Origin: Saprospiraceae bacterium
GTDB lineage: Bacteria > Bacteroidota > Bacteroidia > Chitinophagales > Saprospiraceae
DNA length: 64,000 bases
NCBI GenBank assembly: GCA_016715105.1
Contig: JADKBO010000025.1
Span: forward strand, 1 to 64,000
Reading direction: 5' to 3'
Positions 38,243 to 46,825 of the stretch are shown in pieces. The notes under the pieces are model-generated. The model was not told the DNA's origin. It did not search any database and saw nothing but the letters and a program-made list of their open reading frames with translations. Position 1 is the stretch's first letter. Every line of letters starts with the position of its first letter. The translations under genes were made by a program, and so were the position numbers.

Positions 38243-40672
38243 ATGATTCAAAACTATTTCAAAATCGCCTGGAGGAATATCCTCAAAAACAAAGGCTTGT
38301 TTGGTATAAATGTCCTTGGTTTATCCATAGGCTTGGCTACTTTTCTTACCATCACTCTATTTGTGGTGGATGAGCTCAGTTATGATGATTTTCATTCAGA
38401 AGAAATTGTGAGGGTTGTTTTGGATGCCAAAATGGGTGAAGAAAATATCAATGAATCTAATGTAATGGCCCCTGTTGCAGCTAGACTCAAAGCCGATATC
38501 CCAGAAATAAAGCAGACGGTAAGAATCTTTAAATTGGCCGATGCAGCCAAAGTAATACTTCCTAAAGAAACCCTGCGTAGTGGCAGACTTTTCTTGGCAG
38601 ATGAAACATTTTTTGATGTTTTTTCAGTAAAAATGATTTCTGGAAATCCTAAAACATCACTTCAAAAACCCAATTCAGTGGTACTGACCCAAGAGCAAGC
38701 CAATCTTTATTTTGGAAATGAAGATCCCATGGATAAAACCATAGAAATCAAAGATATAGGCATTTGGGACGAAAAAGGCTTCAATAGTTTTGAAGGTAAA
38801 TTTACAGTCACTGGGATTGTTGAAAAAATACCCTCAAATTCACATTTCCACTTTGAATTACTGGCCTCTATGAGTAGTAACACCATTGCCAATAGTCAAA
38901 ACTGGCTTTCTGGGCAATATGCTACCTATCTCAGTCTACATGATGGCACAGATCATAAATCGCTGGAGTCTAAAATAAAAAAGACTACTGACCAGCATTT
39001 TAGTGATGGACTGAAAACAGCTCTGGGTATGAATTTACAGGAGTTTGAGAAAAAAGGCAACAAAGTGAAATTGGGCTTGCAAAGTATTGAAGATATACAT
39101 CTGCATTCAAATCTTCGTGGAGAATATGAAGCAGGTGGCAGCTATAAAGCGGTGCTAATATTCAGCACCATTGCAATGATGATGCTTCTGATCGCTTGTT
39201 TTAATTTTATAAATCTCAGTACAGCCTCTGGATCAAAACGTTTGAAAGAAATAGGCATGCGTAAGGTTTTGGGTTCGGCCAAGCAACAACTCATACTTCA
39301 GTTTTTGACCGAGTCCCTTATAACCACAGTTTTAGCACTTTGTATTGGGCTTTGTCTATTCTTTGTTTTCCTCCCTTTATTCAATCAATTGAGTGGAAAA
39401 GTTTTCCACGTTGAGGGATTACTGACATTCAATAATTTGCTTTTTCTTCCAGCTCTGGTGCTTATTATTAGTTTTTTAGCGGGGGCTTATCCTGCCTTTT
39501 ATATGTCATCTTTTAATCCAATTGGAGCATTGAAAAATAAGTTTACTTCAAGTAAAACCATAGGAGTGAGGAGTACGCTGGTTGTATTTCAATTTGCCAT
39601 TTCTGTTATACTTATTATAGGTACTTTGGTTGTGAACGAACAGATGGAGTTTATACAGAAAAAGGATATCGGATATGATCGAAGCTCTTTGATTGTGATT
39701 CGTGATGCAGGATATTTGGGTAATAAGATGGAGGTTTTCAAAAATGAATTAAAGAATGATAGTCGTGTAAAAAGCATATCAACCTCTTCTTACATGCCTG
39801 CAGGTCCTACTGACGATAATATGAATACTGTACTAAAAGCCAATGACCCAACACAACATTTAAGAATTAAAAGTTACAGTATAGATGAAGCTTATGTACC
39901 TACTTTAGGTATGAAAGTGGTTATGGGCAGAAATCTTTCTTACAAAATAGATGAAAAATCTGACAACATAATGCTCAATGAGACAGCTGTAAAAGCCATA
40001 GGCTTAGCGGGGAATCCAATTGGAGCAATTATAAAAATCAATGATGAACCCAAAACCGTTGTAGGTGTGGTGAAAGATTTTCATGACCGCTCTCTTCGGG
40101 AATCTATTGAACCATTGATGCTTAAATACGACCCATATCATGGCTTGATATTAAAGGCAGAAAACAAAGATATTCCTGGACTCTTGGCTAAAATGGAAAG
40201 TGTATGGAATGCCTTTGGGTCTGGAGAGACCTTTCGTTATGCTTTTTTAGATGACCTTTACAATGAAATATACTTAAAGGAAGCCAATATGCTTACCCTT
40301 TTGAGGATGTTTACATTTCTTACCATTTTTATTGCTTGTTTAGGGCTTTTTGGACTTATTACTTATACCACACAGCAACGAATAAAGGAAATTGGTATTC
40401 GCAAAGTATTAGGGTCTTCAGTGCTTCAAATTGTGGCCTTGCTATCAAAAGATTTTATAAAATTAGTAGGTATCTCAATGCTTATATCCTTTCCGATAGG
40501 GTATTATCTTTTGCAAAATTGGCTCCAGGATTTTGAATACCGTACCAATATTAGCTTTTGGATTTTTGTAGTAGCAGGCATCATTACTTTGCTCATTGCA
40601 TTCCTGACCATTGCATTCAGGAGTGTTGAAGCCGCTTTGATGAATCCGGTGAAGAGTTTGAAAACAGAGTAG
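38243..40672 (+). CDS. P7: double-FtsX MacB-type ABC permease
   Basis: The product has 809 residues and starts MIQNYFKIAWRNILKNKGLFGINVLGLSIGLATFLTITLFVVDELSYDDFH. The first core is KEIGMRKVLGSA (about residue 335) after NFINLSTASGSKRL; the second is KEIGIRKVLGSS (about 715) after LFGLITYTTQQRI. The first periplasmic domain is longer than in the ARSEKR subgroup (extra segment around KKGNKVKLGLQSIEDIHLHSNLRGEYEAGG). The C-terminal tail ends LMNPVKSLKTE. The frame is intact. It lies between two composite repeat blocks. Confidence 0.93.
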   Translation: MIQNYFKIAWRNILKNKGLFGINVLGLSIGLATFLTITLFVVDELSYDDFHSEEIVRVVLDAKMGEENINESNVMAPVAARLKADIPEIKQTVRIFKLADAAKVILPKETLRSGRLFLADETFFDVFSVKMISGNPKTSLQKPNSVVLTQEQANLYFGNEDPMDKTIEIKDIGIWDEKGFNSFEGKFTVTGIVEKIPSNSHFHFELLASMSSNTIANSQNWLSGQYATYLSLHDGTDHKSLESKIKKTTDQHFSDGLKTALGMNLQEFEKKGNKVKLGLQSIEDIHLHSNLRGEYEAGGSYKAVLIFSTIAMMMLLIACFNFINLSTASGSKRLKEIGMRKVLGSAKQQLILQFLTESLITTVLALCIGLCLFFVFLPLFNQLSGKVFHVEGLLTFNNLLFLPALVLIISFLAGAYPAFYMSSFNPIGALKNKFTSSKTIGVRSTLVVFQFAISVILIIGTLVVNEQMEFIQKKDIGYDRSSLIVIRDAGYLGNKMEVFKNELKNDSRVKSISTSSYMPAGPTDDNMNTVLKANDPTQHLRIKSYSIDEAYVPTLGMKVVMGRNLSYKIDEKSDNIMLNETAVKAIGLAGNPIGAIIKINDEPKTVVGVVKDFHDRSLRESIEPLMLKYDPYHGLILKAENKDIPGLLAKMESVWNAFGSGETFRYAFLDDLYNEIYLKEANMLTLLRMFTFLTIFIACLGLFGLITYTTQQRIKEIGIRKVLGSSVLQIVALLSKDFIKLVGISMLISFPIGYYLLQNWLQDFEYRTNISFWIFVVAGIITLLIAFLTIAFRSVEAALMNPVKSLKTE

Positions 40673-40994
40673 AGCATTTTTTTAATGGTTAATGGTTAAT
40701 GGTAAATGGTGAATTTTGTGAAATGTGAGAAGTAAAATGTGTAAAAGGATTTGTTGACCCATGGCATGCCATGGCTTCACGGGATAAATATAAATTGGAA
40801 CCGCACGTAAAGAAAGGGCTTGCCCCTTTCTATACGGCACGAATAAATAGTAAATGGTGTGAAATGTAAAATGTGAAATGTGGAATTCTGTTTTCTACGA
40901 ATTGTTGAGTCAGGATTTATCCTGCCTTCCCAGCTCCGTTATTTGATAAGAGTAAAGAATAAGATTACCATTCCTTGATATAAAATTTTATAAA
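40673..40994. repeat. P7-P8 gap: composite palindromic block
   Basis: GGTTAAT/GGTAAAT/GGTGAAT heptads are followed by CCATGGCATGCCATGG (40759-40774), GATAAATATAAATTGGAACC, the GAAAGGGCTTGCCCCTTTC hairpin (within 40811-40831) and CAGGATTTATCCTG (40911-40924). Confidence 0.85.
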
Positions 40995-43445
40995 ATGATA
41001 AAGAACTATTTCAAAATAGGGTTGAGGAACGCGATAAAGTACAAGGTTTTTACCGCGATCAATGTGTTTGGCTTGGCGGCAGCAATGTCAGTTTGTATGC
41101 TCATCATGTTGATGTGGTCAGATCAAAAGGCATATGATCTCTTTCATCAAAATAAGGATAGAATTTATCGCATCGTTACAAGTCAAATTGAAAATTCCAA
41201 TAAAAGGGCAACGATTCCTTATCCAACCATTCATAAATTAGAAAATCAAGTGGCTGAAATTGAAGATGCAGTTACATTGAGAAGAGAATTTGGAGGCGAC
41301 GGTCTTTATACTAATAAAGATCAAAAGATTAGCTTTTCTGAAATGCGCGGTTATTTTACCAATTCATCATTCTTTAATGTTTTTGATTTTAATTTGGCTG
41401 AAGGAGATCCAAAATCAGCTTTGGAAAAACCTAATTCAATTGTTATTACAAAGTCTATTGCTGATAAATTATTTGGTAAGGAATCGCCAATTGGTAAAAA
41501 TATTCACTTCTCAGATCGGGGATTAAATTATTGGACAGAAGAAGCCAGTCCGCCAGTAGACTGGGGCATCTTTACTGTCACAGGAGTTTTTGCTGAAAAT
41601 CATCAGAAATCGCATTTGAAGTTTGAAGTAATGGCTTCTGAATCCTCATTGGATTTGTTATATAAACAAGGGAAAATAGACGATTTAACTAATAATTGGG
41701 CCACGGATTTCAAGGCATATGGCTATGTCATGTTAAAAGAAAAAGCACCAGTCTCAAGTTTGGAGAAAGCATTGGTTTCGTTAACTGAGGCAGAACTTCA
41801 AGATAATGAAAATGAAAGCCTTAAGAAATCAAGGTTTACTTTCCAACCTTTGACCAAAATTACACCTGGAGAAGCAACTGGAAATTCCACAGACACTACA
41901 TTGCCTCTTTCTGTTTATTATATTCTTTGGGGACTCGCTTTCATCATCATGTTAGCTGCCTGTCTGAATTATGCCAGTATTTCCATAGCAAGAGCTGTTA
42001 CAAGATTCAATGAAATTGGGGTGAGAAAAGTAATAGGAGCAGGCAGAAAAGATTTGGTTTTCCAATTTTTAAGTGAGTCATTAATTACTGTATTTCTTTC
42101 ATTAATTCTTGCCAATTTTTTCCTGATTTTCATAAAGAAAGCATTTCTCAATTTATGGCTCAATCAATTTCTTGACTTTGATATGAATTTCAATGTTAAG
42201 ATTTATGCAATGTTCCTTGGATTTACACTATGTATTGGATTTGTTGCAGGATTAATACCTGCATTAAAATTGTCACGATTTAGTCCAATTGACGCCATGA
42301 AAAGCAAACAATCGGCCGGATCAGGTAAAATGGGCTTCAGGCGGGTGCTGATTGTATCACAATTTGCGCTTTCTATGTTGTTTATAGTAAGTGCAATTTT
42401 GATATACAACCAATTGGATCAATTTATGAAATTTGATTATGGTTTTGATTCAGAAAATGTTGTAAATGTCAATTTGCAAAGTAACGATTATGAATTAGTA
42501 AAAGCTCTATGAGCGCTGTTTCCAGGCGTTGATGCTGTTTCTGCTTGCGCATATGTACCAGCCGATGGTAGAAATGATCAATGTAGTATAAAGAAAATTG
42601 ATTCAGATATTGTAAAGTCTGCTATTGATTTAAGTGTGGATGCCAATTTTGCAGAAGTGCTGAAAATTGGTCTGCTGGCCGGAAGAAAAATGAACGCTAC
42701 CAGTGATTCAGTAAATAATGAAATCATGGTAAATGAAACTGCAGCGAAAGAATTTGGCTATGCAAATCCCTCAGAAATGGTTGGACAGATTTTTGAAATA
42801 AATGGAACTCCTAAAACAGTGACAGGAGTATTCAACGATTTTAATTTTTTCTTGCTATTTACTGGACGTACAACCGGACCCATTGTATTCCAAAGAGCTC
42901 CTCAATTATTTAAATTTGCAACCATTAAAATTACCTCAAATAATAAATCAAAGGTAATTGCAGCAATGGAAGAACAATGGAAGACCATTGACCCAATTCA
43001 TCCAATGCAATTTGAATTTTATGAAGATCAATTGTCTGATAACAATCAGGCTATTGTTGACCTTGTGGCCATCATTGGTTTTCTTGCATTTCTTGCCATT
43101 GTGATAGCCTCTTTAGGTTTGTTTGGGATGGCTATTTACATCACTGAGAGACGAACAAAAGAAATTGGTATTCGAAAAGTTCTGGGAGCCAATTTACTTG
43201 GATTAAATTATACACTTTCAAGAGAATTTATTATCATGTTGGGAATTGCAATAGCCATTGCTGCTCCAGCTAGTTTTTTCCTGAACAAATTATGGTTGGA
43301 TTATATGGTGGTGAAAGCTGATTTTGGCATTGGCACATTAAGCCTTGGAGCACTCATTTTATTTATCATTGGATTGCTGACGATCATACCCCAAACACTT
43401 AAAATTGCTTCCAAAAACCCAGTGGATACATTGAAGATTGAATAA
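40995..43445 (+). pseudogene. P8: double-FtsX ABC permease with in-frame TGA
   Basis: The frame runs 505 codons to a TGA at 42510-42512, then continues in the same frame to 43445; read through, the product has 816 residues. The break falls in the second periplasmic domain, just after ELVKAL and before ALFPGVDAVSACAY. First core: NEIGVRKVIGAG (about residue 339) after NYASISIARAVTRF; second: KEIGIRKVLGAN (about 722) after LFGMAIYITERRT. Its first and last segments are unlike those of its neighbours (tail ASKNPVDTLKIE). Unlike the indel breaks elsewhere, a substitution to a stop is less easily a sequencing artefact, so this copy may truly be inactive. Both halves could still fold separately, since each holds one FtsX core. 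Confidence 0.85.
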
Positions 43446-43658
43446 GCATTGAGCAATGAGCCACGAGCGCCGCGAGCTGAGCCACGAGCTGTTTTTTAAT
43501 TAACAATTAATCATTAATCACTAATCATTAATCACTAACCATTAATCACTAACCATAAATCACTAACCATTAATCACTAACCATAAATCACTAACCATTA
43601 ACCATTAACCATTAACCACTAACCATTAACCACTAACCATTAATAATTAATAAAGATC
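43446..43658. repeat. P8-P9 gap: two heptad arrays (GAGCCAC; ATTAATC/ACTAACC)
   Basis: The first array (43447-43490) reads GAGCAAT, GAGCCAC, GAGCGCC, GCGAGCT, GAGCCAC, GAGCTG. The second (43499-43650) has about 20 units alternating ATTAATC, ACTAACC, ATAAATC and ATTAACC, the longest array here; its words are the complement of GGTTAAT/GGTGAAT. Nothing else is in the gap. Confidence 0.85.
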
Positions 43659-46019
43659 ATGATACAGAATTTTTTAAAAATTGCAATAAGAAACCTTTGG
43701 AAAAATAAAACTTTTTCGGTGATCAATATTGCCGGATTGAGTCTTGGAATTGCTGTTTTTACCCTTATCATGTTATGGGTCAAAAATGAGTATTCATACA
43801 ATGACTTTTATCGCGATAAAGATCGGATCGCAGCTGTCATGATCAACCAATCTTTTGAAAGCGGAGAAATACAAACTTACCCTGCTACACCCCTGCCATT
43901 GGCCAAAGCATTGATGGACGATTTACCTGGTGTCAGTCTTGCTGCTACGACTACCTGGGGAGATCAATTACAATTTACAGTTGATGATAAGGATTTTATT
44001 GAGTATGGTCTTTATGTCAGCCCTGAATACATGAATGTTTTTGGATATGAATTGATCAAAGGAGAAAAGAAAGAAATTCTTAAAAAGCCCAATACAATTG
44101 TCATTACTGAAAGCATCGCTGAAAAGTATTTTGGTGCCGAGAACCCTGTGGGCAGATCCATAGTTATAGGCAAAGAAAGAACTTGCGAAGTTGTCGGTGT
44201 TATGAAAAACGTACCAAAAAATGCGACCAACCAGTTTAATTTTCTGTTGCCATTACAAGATTATTTAGATGCATACTCCTTCACACAAAGTAATTGGGAA
44301 GCCAATAATATGCGCACCTATTTAAAGATTTCTCCCACAGCAAATTTTTCGGAGATGAATCAGAAAATACAAACTTTTATACATGACTACACAGATAAGC
44401 AAGCAACAAGCTCGATGTTTTTATGGAAGATAGATGACTGGTATTTGAGGAGTAATTTTAAAGAAGGAAGAATGGAAGGCGGCCAAATCATGTACGTCAG
44501 AATTTTTACAATTATAGCTTTCATCATATTATTATTGGCTTGTGTCAACTTTATGAATTTATCAACGGCCACAGCTACACAACGCTTGAAAGAAATTGGT
44601 GTGCGGAAGAGTATTGGAGCCGACCGCTGGATGTTGTTTCGTCAGTTTTTGATGGAATCGATATTATTATCCTCTATTGCAGGAATTATTTCAATCGGTT
44701 TTTTGAAAGTAGTCATCCCAATTTTTAATACGCACTTCTATAAGAGTTTGGATCTAGGCCTCAATCAACCCATACATTTGGGACTATATCTGTGCATCAT
44801 ATTAATTGCCGGACTCTCTGCAGGGTTTTATCCAGCCTTTATTTTATCAAAATTTGATTCGGTTAAGGCATTGAAGAAAGAAGGACTTTCAGGTTTTGGA
44901 AGTGCATCCATAGTCCGAAAGACTCTCGTTGTAGTGCAGTTTGCCATGACTATATTATTGCTTACCGGCACCATGACAGTTTCCCGGCAAATGGCCTATT
45001 TACAAGAGAAAGACTTGGGGTATGACAAAGAAAATCTCATTTGGTTTGCAAATAGTATTCCGTATAATAAGATTGAAACTGCCAAACTCGAGATATCAAA
45101 AATTCCCGGGGTTGTTCATACAGCTGTTTCCTCGATGACTTTCAACGGCAGCAATAATAGAGGGCATAATGTAACGTGGTCGGGCAAAAAGGAAGGTCAG
45201 GATGTTTTTTTTAATTTCATAGTAGGAGATCAGGACCTCACAGAGACCATGGGTCTTGAAATCGTTGAGGGAAGATCGTTCTCTAAAGATATTTCGACAG
45301 ATACCAGTGCCTACATCCTCAATGAAGAAGCAGCAAGAAAAATGAATCTATCAAACCCCATTGGCCAAATCATTGAGACTGAAGGTGGCAAAGGAGAGGT
45401 TGTAGGTATTATGAAAGATTTTCATTTTGAATCACTCCACAATCCCATAGGTCCTGTGATACTTAGCTTTCACCCGGATTGGACTTGGTTGATGTACGTG
45501 CGAATGGATGGTAAAAACAACAAAGAAGTGATTAGTGCCATTGAAGATATCTACCAAAAAATGGCCCCTGGTTATTTATTTGAATATAATTTTCAAACAG
45601 AACAGCCTCAATGGTTTTATAAAAGTGAACAACAAACAGCTCTACTCAGCAAGTGGTTTTCCGGAATTGCAATTCTACTTTCTTGCCTTGGACTATTGGG
45701 ATTGACCATATTTACGGTTGCTAGAAAAGAAAAAGAGATCAGCATTCGAAAAGTAATGGGCGCCTCTGCCAGACAAATCGTATTTTTAATTGCAGGACAA
45801 TTTATTTTATTGGTTTTATTAGCAATCGCAGGCTCACTTTTACCGGCATACTATGTATCTCATTCCTGGCTGGAAAATTTTGCTTACTATACGCCTTCTT
45901 CGTGGACTAGTTATCTGGCGGGTCCGGTACTGGCCATCTTGTTGGCTTTGATTACCATTGCGTTGAATGTCATAAAAGTTGCATTGAGCAACCCTGTAAA
46001 GGCTCTGCGTTCGGAGTGA
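43659..46019 (+). CDS. P9: double-FtsX MacB-type ABC permease
   Basis: The product has 786 residues and starts MIQNFLKIAIRNLWKNKTFSVINIAGLSLGIAVFTLIMLWVKNEYSYNDFY. First core KEIGVRKSIGAD (about residue 311) after NFMNLSTATATQRL. Second core KEISIRKVMGAS (about 692), with Ser for Gly in the EIGIRK position and LLGLTIFTVARKE before it. The C-terminal pair of helices differs from the others (FILLVLLAIAGSLLPAYYVSHSWLENFAYY). Despite these changes the frame is intact. The gene lies directly before the decayed DUF4097-like remnant. Confidence 0.93.
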   Translation: MIQNFLKIAIRNLWKNKTFSVINIAGLSLGIAVFTLIMLWVKNEYSYNDFYRDKDRIAAVMINQSFESGEIQTYPATPLPLAKALMDDLPGVSLAATTTWGDQLQFTVDDKDFIEYGLYVSPEYMNVFGYELIKGEKKEILKKPNTIVITESIAEKYFGAENPVGRSIVIGKERTCEVVGVMKNVPKNATNQFNFLLPLQDYLDAYSFTQSNWEANNMRTYLKISPTANFSEMNQKIQTFIHDYTDKQATSSMFLWKIDDWYLRSNFKEGRMEGGQIMYVRIFTIIAFIILLLACVNFMNLSTATATQRLKEIGVRKSIGADRWMLFRQFLMESILLSSIAGIISIGFLKVVIPIFNTHFYKSLDLGLNQPIHLGLYLCIILIAGLSAGFYPAFILSKFDSVKALKKEGLSGFGSASIVRKTLVVVQFAMTILLLTGTMTVSRQMAYLQEKDLGYDKENLIWFANSIPYNKIETAKLEISKIPGVVHTAVSSMTFNGSNNRGHNVTWSGKKEGQDVFFNFIVGDQDLTETMGLEIVEGRSFSKDISTDTSAYILNEEAARKMNLSNPIGQIIETEGGKGEVVGIMKDFHFESLHNPIGPVILSFHPDWTWLMYVRMDGKNNKEVISAIEDIYQKMAPGYLFEYNFQTEQPQWFYKSEQQTALLSKWFSGIAILLSCLGLLGLTIFTVARKEKEISIRKVMGASARQIVFLIAGQFILLVLLAIAGSLLPAYYVSHSWLENFAYYTPSSWTSYLAGPVLAILLALITIALNVIKVALSNPVKALRSE

Positions 46020-46134
46020 AAATAATTATTGAGGCAAAAGAAAAAAATGGGTTTAAATAAAATTAATTTAAATTATAAGAGTTTGTAACCTTATTCAATT
46101 TTAAAAGTAATCCTTAATGCACAGACTTTTGAAA

Positions 46135-46247
46135 TAAGACATTATTTAGAAGCCCAAAATATTAAGGGTAAATTAATAACCACCAAACCAGGTGGCTCTA
46201 TTCATTTGAAACTGAACGCAAACTCAGGATACGTTACTATAAAATAA
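46135..46247 (+). pseudogene. Remnant of a DUF4097-like gene
   Basis: The last 36 codons read YLEAQNIKGKLITTKPGG, then SIHLKLNANSGYVTIK and a stop. They match the intact gene at 49448-50492 in two pieces, DIKGELITSTTGGSIHL and QLSANSGNVTIK, joined by a deletion. The downstream DNA (ATAAAATAAATTCGCTT and the following terminator) also corresponds. The DNA upstream (TGTAACCTTATT at about 46086) resembles the leader of the intact gene, so most of the coding part has been lost. The remnant makes no functional protein. Confidence 0.72.
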
Positions 46248-46294
46248 ATTCGCTTCAAACTTCACAGTGATCTTGGTTGCTGTGATGAATTTTT

Positions 46295-46340
46295 GCCGTA
46301 CAGTTTCAATGAGAGTTTGAGAATGTACGGCATTTTTTTT
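46295..46340 (+). terminator. Terminator after the DUF4097-like remnant
   Basis: GCCGTACA (46295-46302) pairs with TGTACGGC (46324-46331), and after one A a run of eight T follows. It corresponds to the terminator of the intact copy at 50543-50586 and closes transcription before operator 2. Confidence 0.85.
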
Positions 46341-46486
46341 ATAATATCGTTGCAATTAAACCATGATTATGGCAATGAACGTGAATCTTTCTGGCTTGGA
46401 ATATCGCCACTATATAGCTATCCTCACATTTGTAAAAAAGGTCTACAAATTACAAGATTGAGTTTATTTATTTATCCGCACACAAA

Positions 46487-46504
46487 GTGTACGAAAACGG
46501 ACAC
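46487..46504 (+). promoter_or_regulatory. Operator 2 (upstream activating site) before P10
   Basis: GTGTACGAAAACGGACAC is identical to operator 3. It is preceded by ACACAAA, which gives a second inverted pair ACAC-AAA-GTGT that overlaps it. Exactly 50 bp separate its end from TTGGCAC. It is the likely site of the sigma54-type regulator encoded at 17406-18748. Confidence 0.7.
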
Positions 46505-46554
46505 AAGATATTTCTTTTATTTAATTATAATATTGATAATCAGTTATATATGAA

Positions 46555-46570
46555 TTGGCACAGCTTTGGA
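46555..46570 (+). promoter_or_regulatory. Sigma54-like promoter before P10
   Basis: TTGGCACAGCTTTGGA has the full -24 half; the -12 half reads TTTGG with A in place of the conserved C. GATAATCA starts 20 bp before it, as in the other two cassettes. It lies 255 bp before the P10 start codon, which leaves a long untranslated leader. Confidence 0.55.
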
Positions 46571-46639
46571 TTTACTAAACCGAAATCGGAAATAAAGGAT
46601 GAATAGAGAAAGGGCTTTCGTTAATTTAGAGCAAATTTT

Positions 46640-46820
46640 AGAGAAATCAGAATCCGGATATCGGACGAACGAATAGCAGTATAATTTTGCTTTGAGCTTC
46701 GAGCCATGACCTTTGAGTTCTTTTTGAATGATAATATATGAGCATATATAATAATATGAAAAGAGTGAATTTTATTAACTAAAAAATTCGGTAACTGTAT
46801 ATCGGTTTCCGGTCTCCGTT
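46640..46820. repeat. P10 leader with heptad words and a shared 5' segment
   Basis: The leader holds AATCCGGATATCGG near 46648, GAGCTTC/GAGCCAT words near 46694, a segment TATGAAAAGAGTGAATTTTA near 46754 that recurs in shortened form before P11, and TCGGTTTCCGGTCTCCG (46802-46818) just before the start codon. P11 and P13 start in the same way. Confidence 0.6.
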
Positions 46821-46825
46821 AATTT

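Noticed and set aside
43499..43650. Possible CRISPR array
   Set aside because: The repeat unit is 7 bp without unique spacers, and no cas gene is near.
46293..46553. Plus-strand frame of 86 codons before P10
   Set aside because: It covers the terminator, operator and promoter that are conserved as DNA in the second copy, where the frame is not kept.
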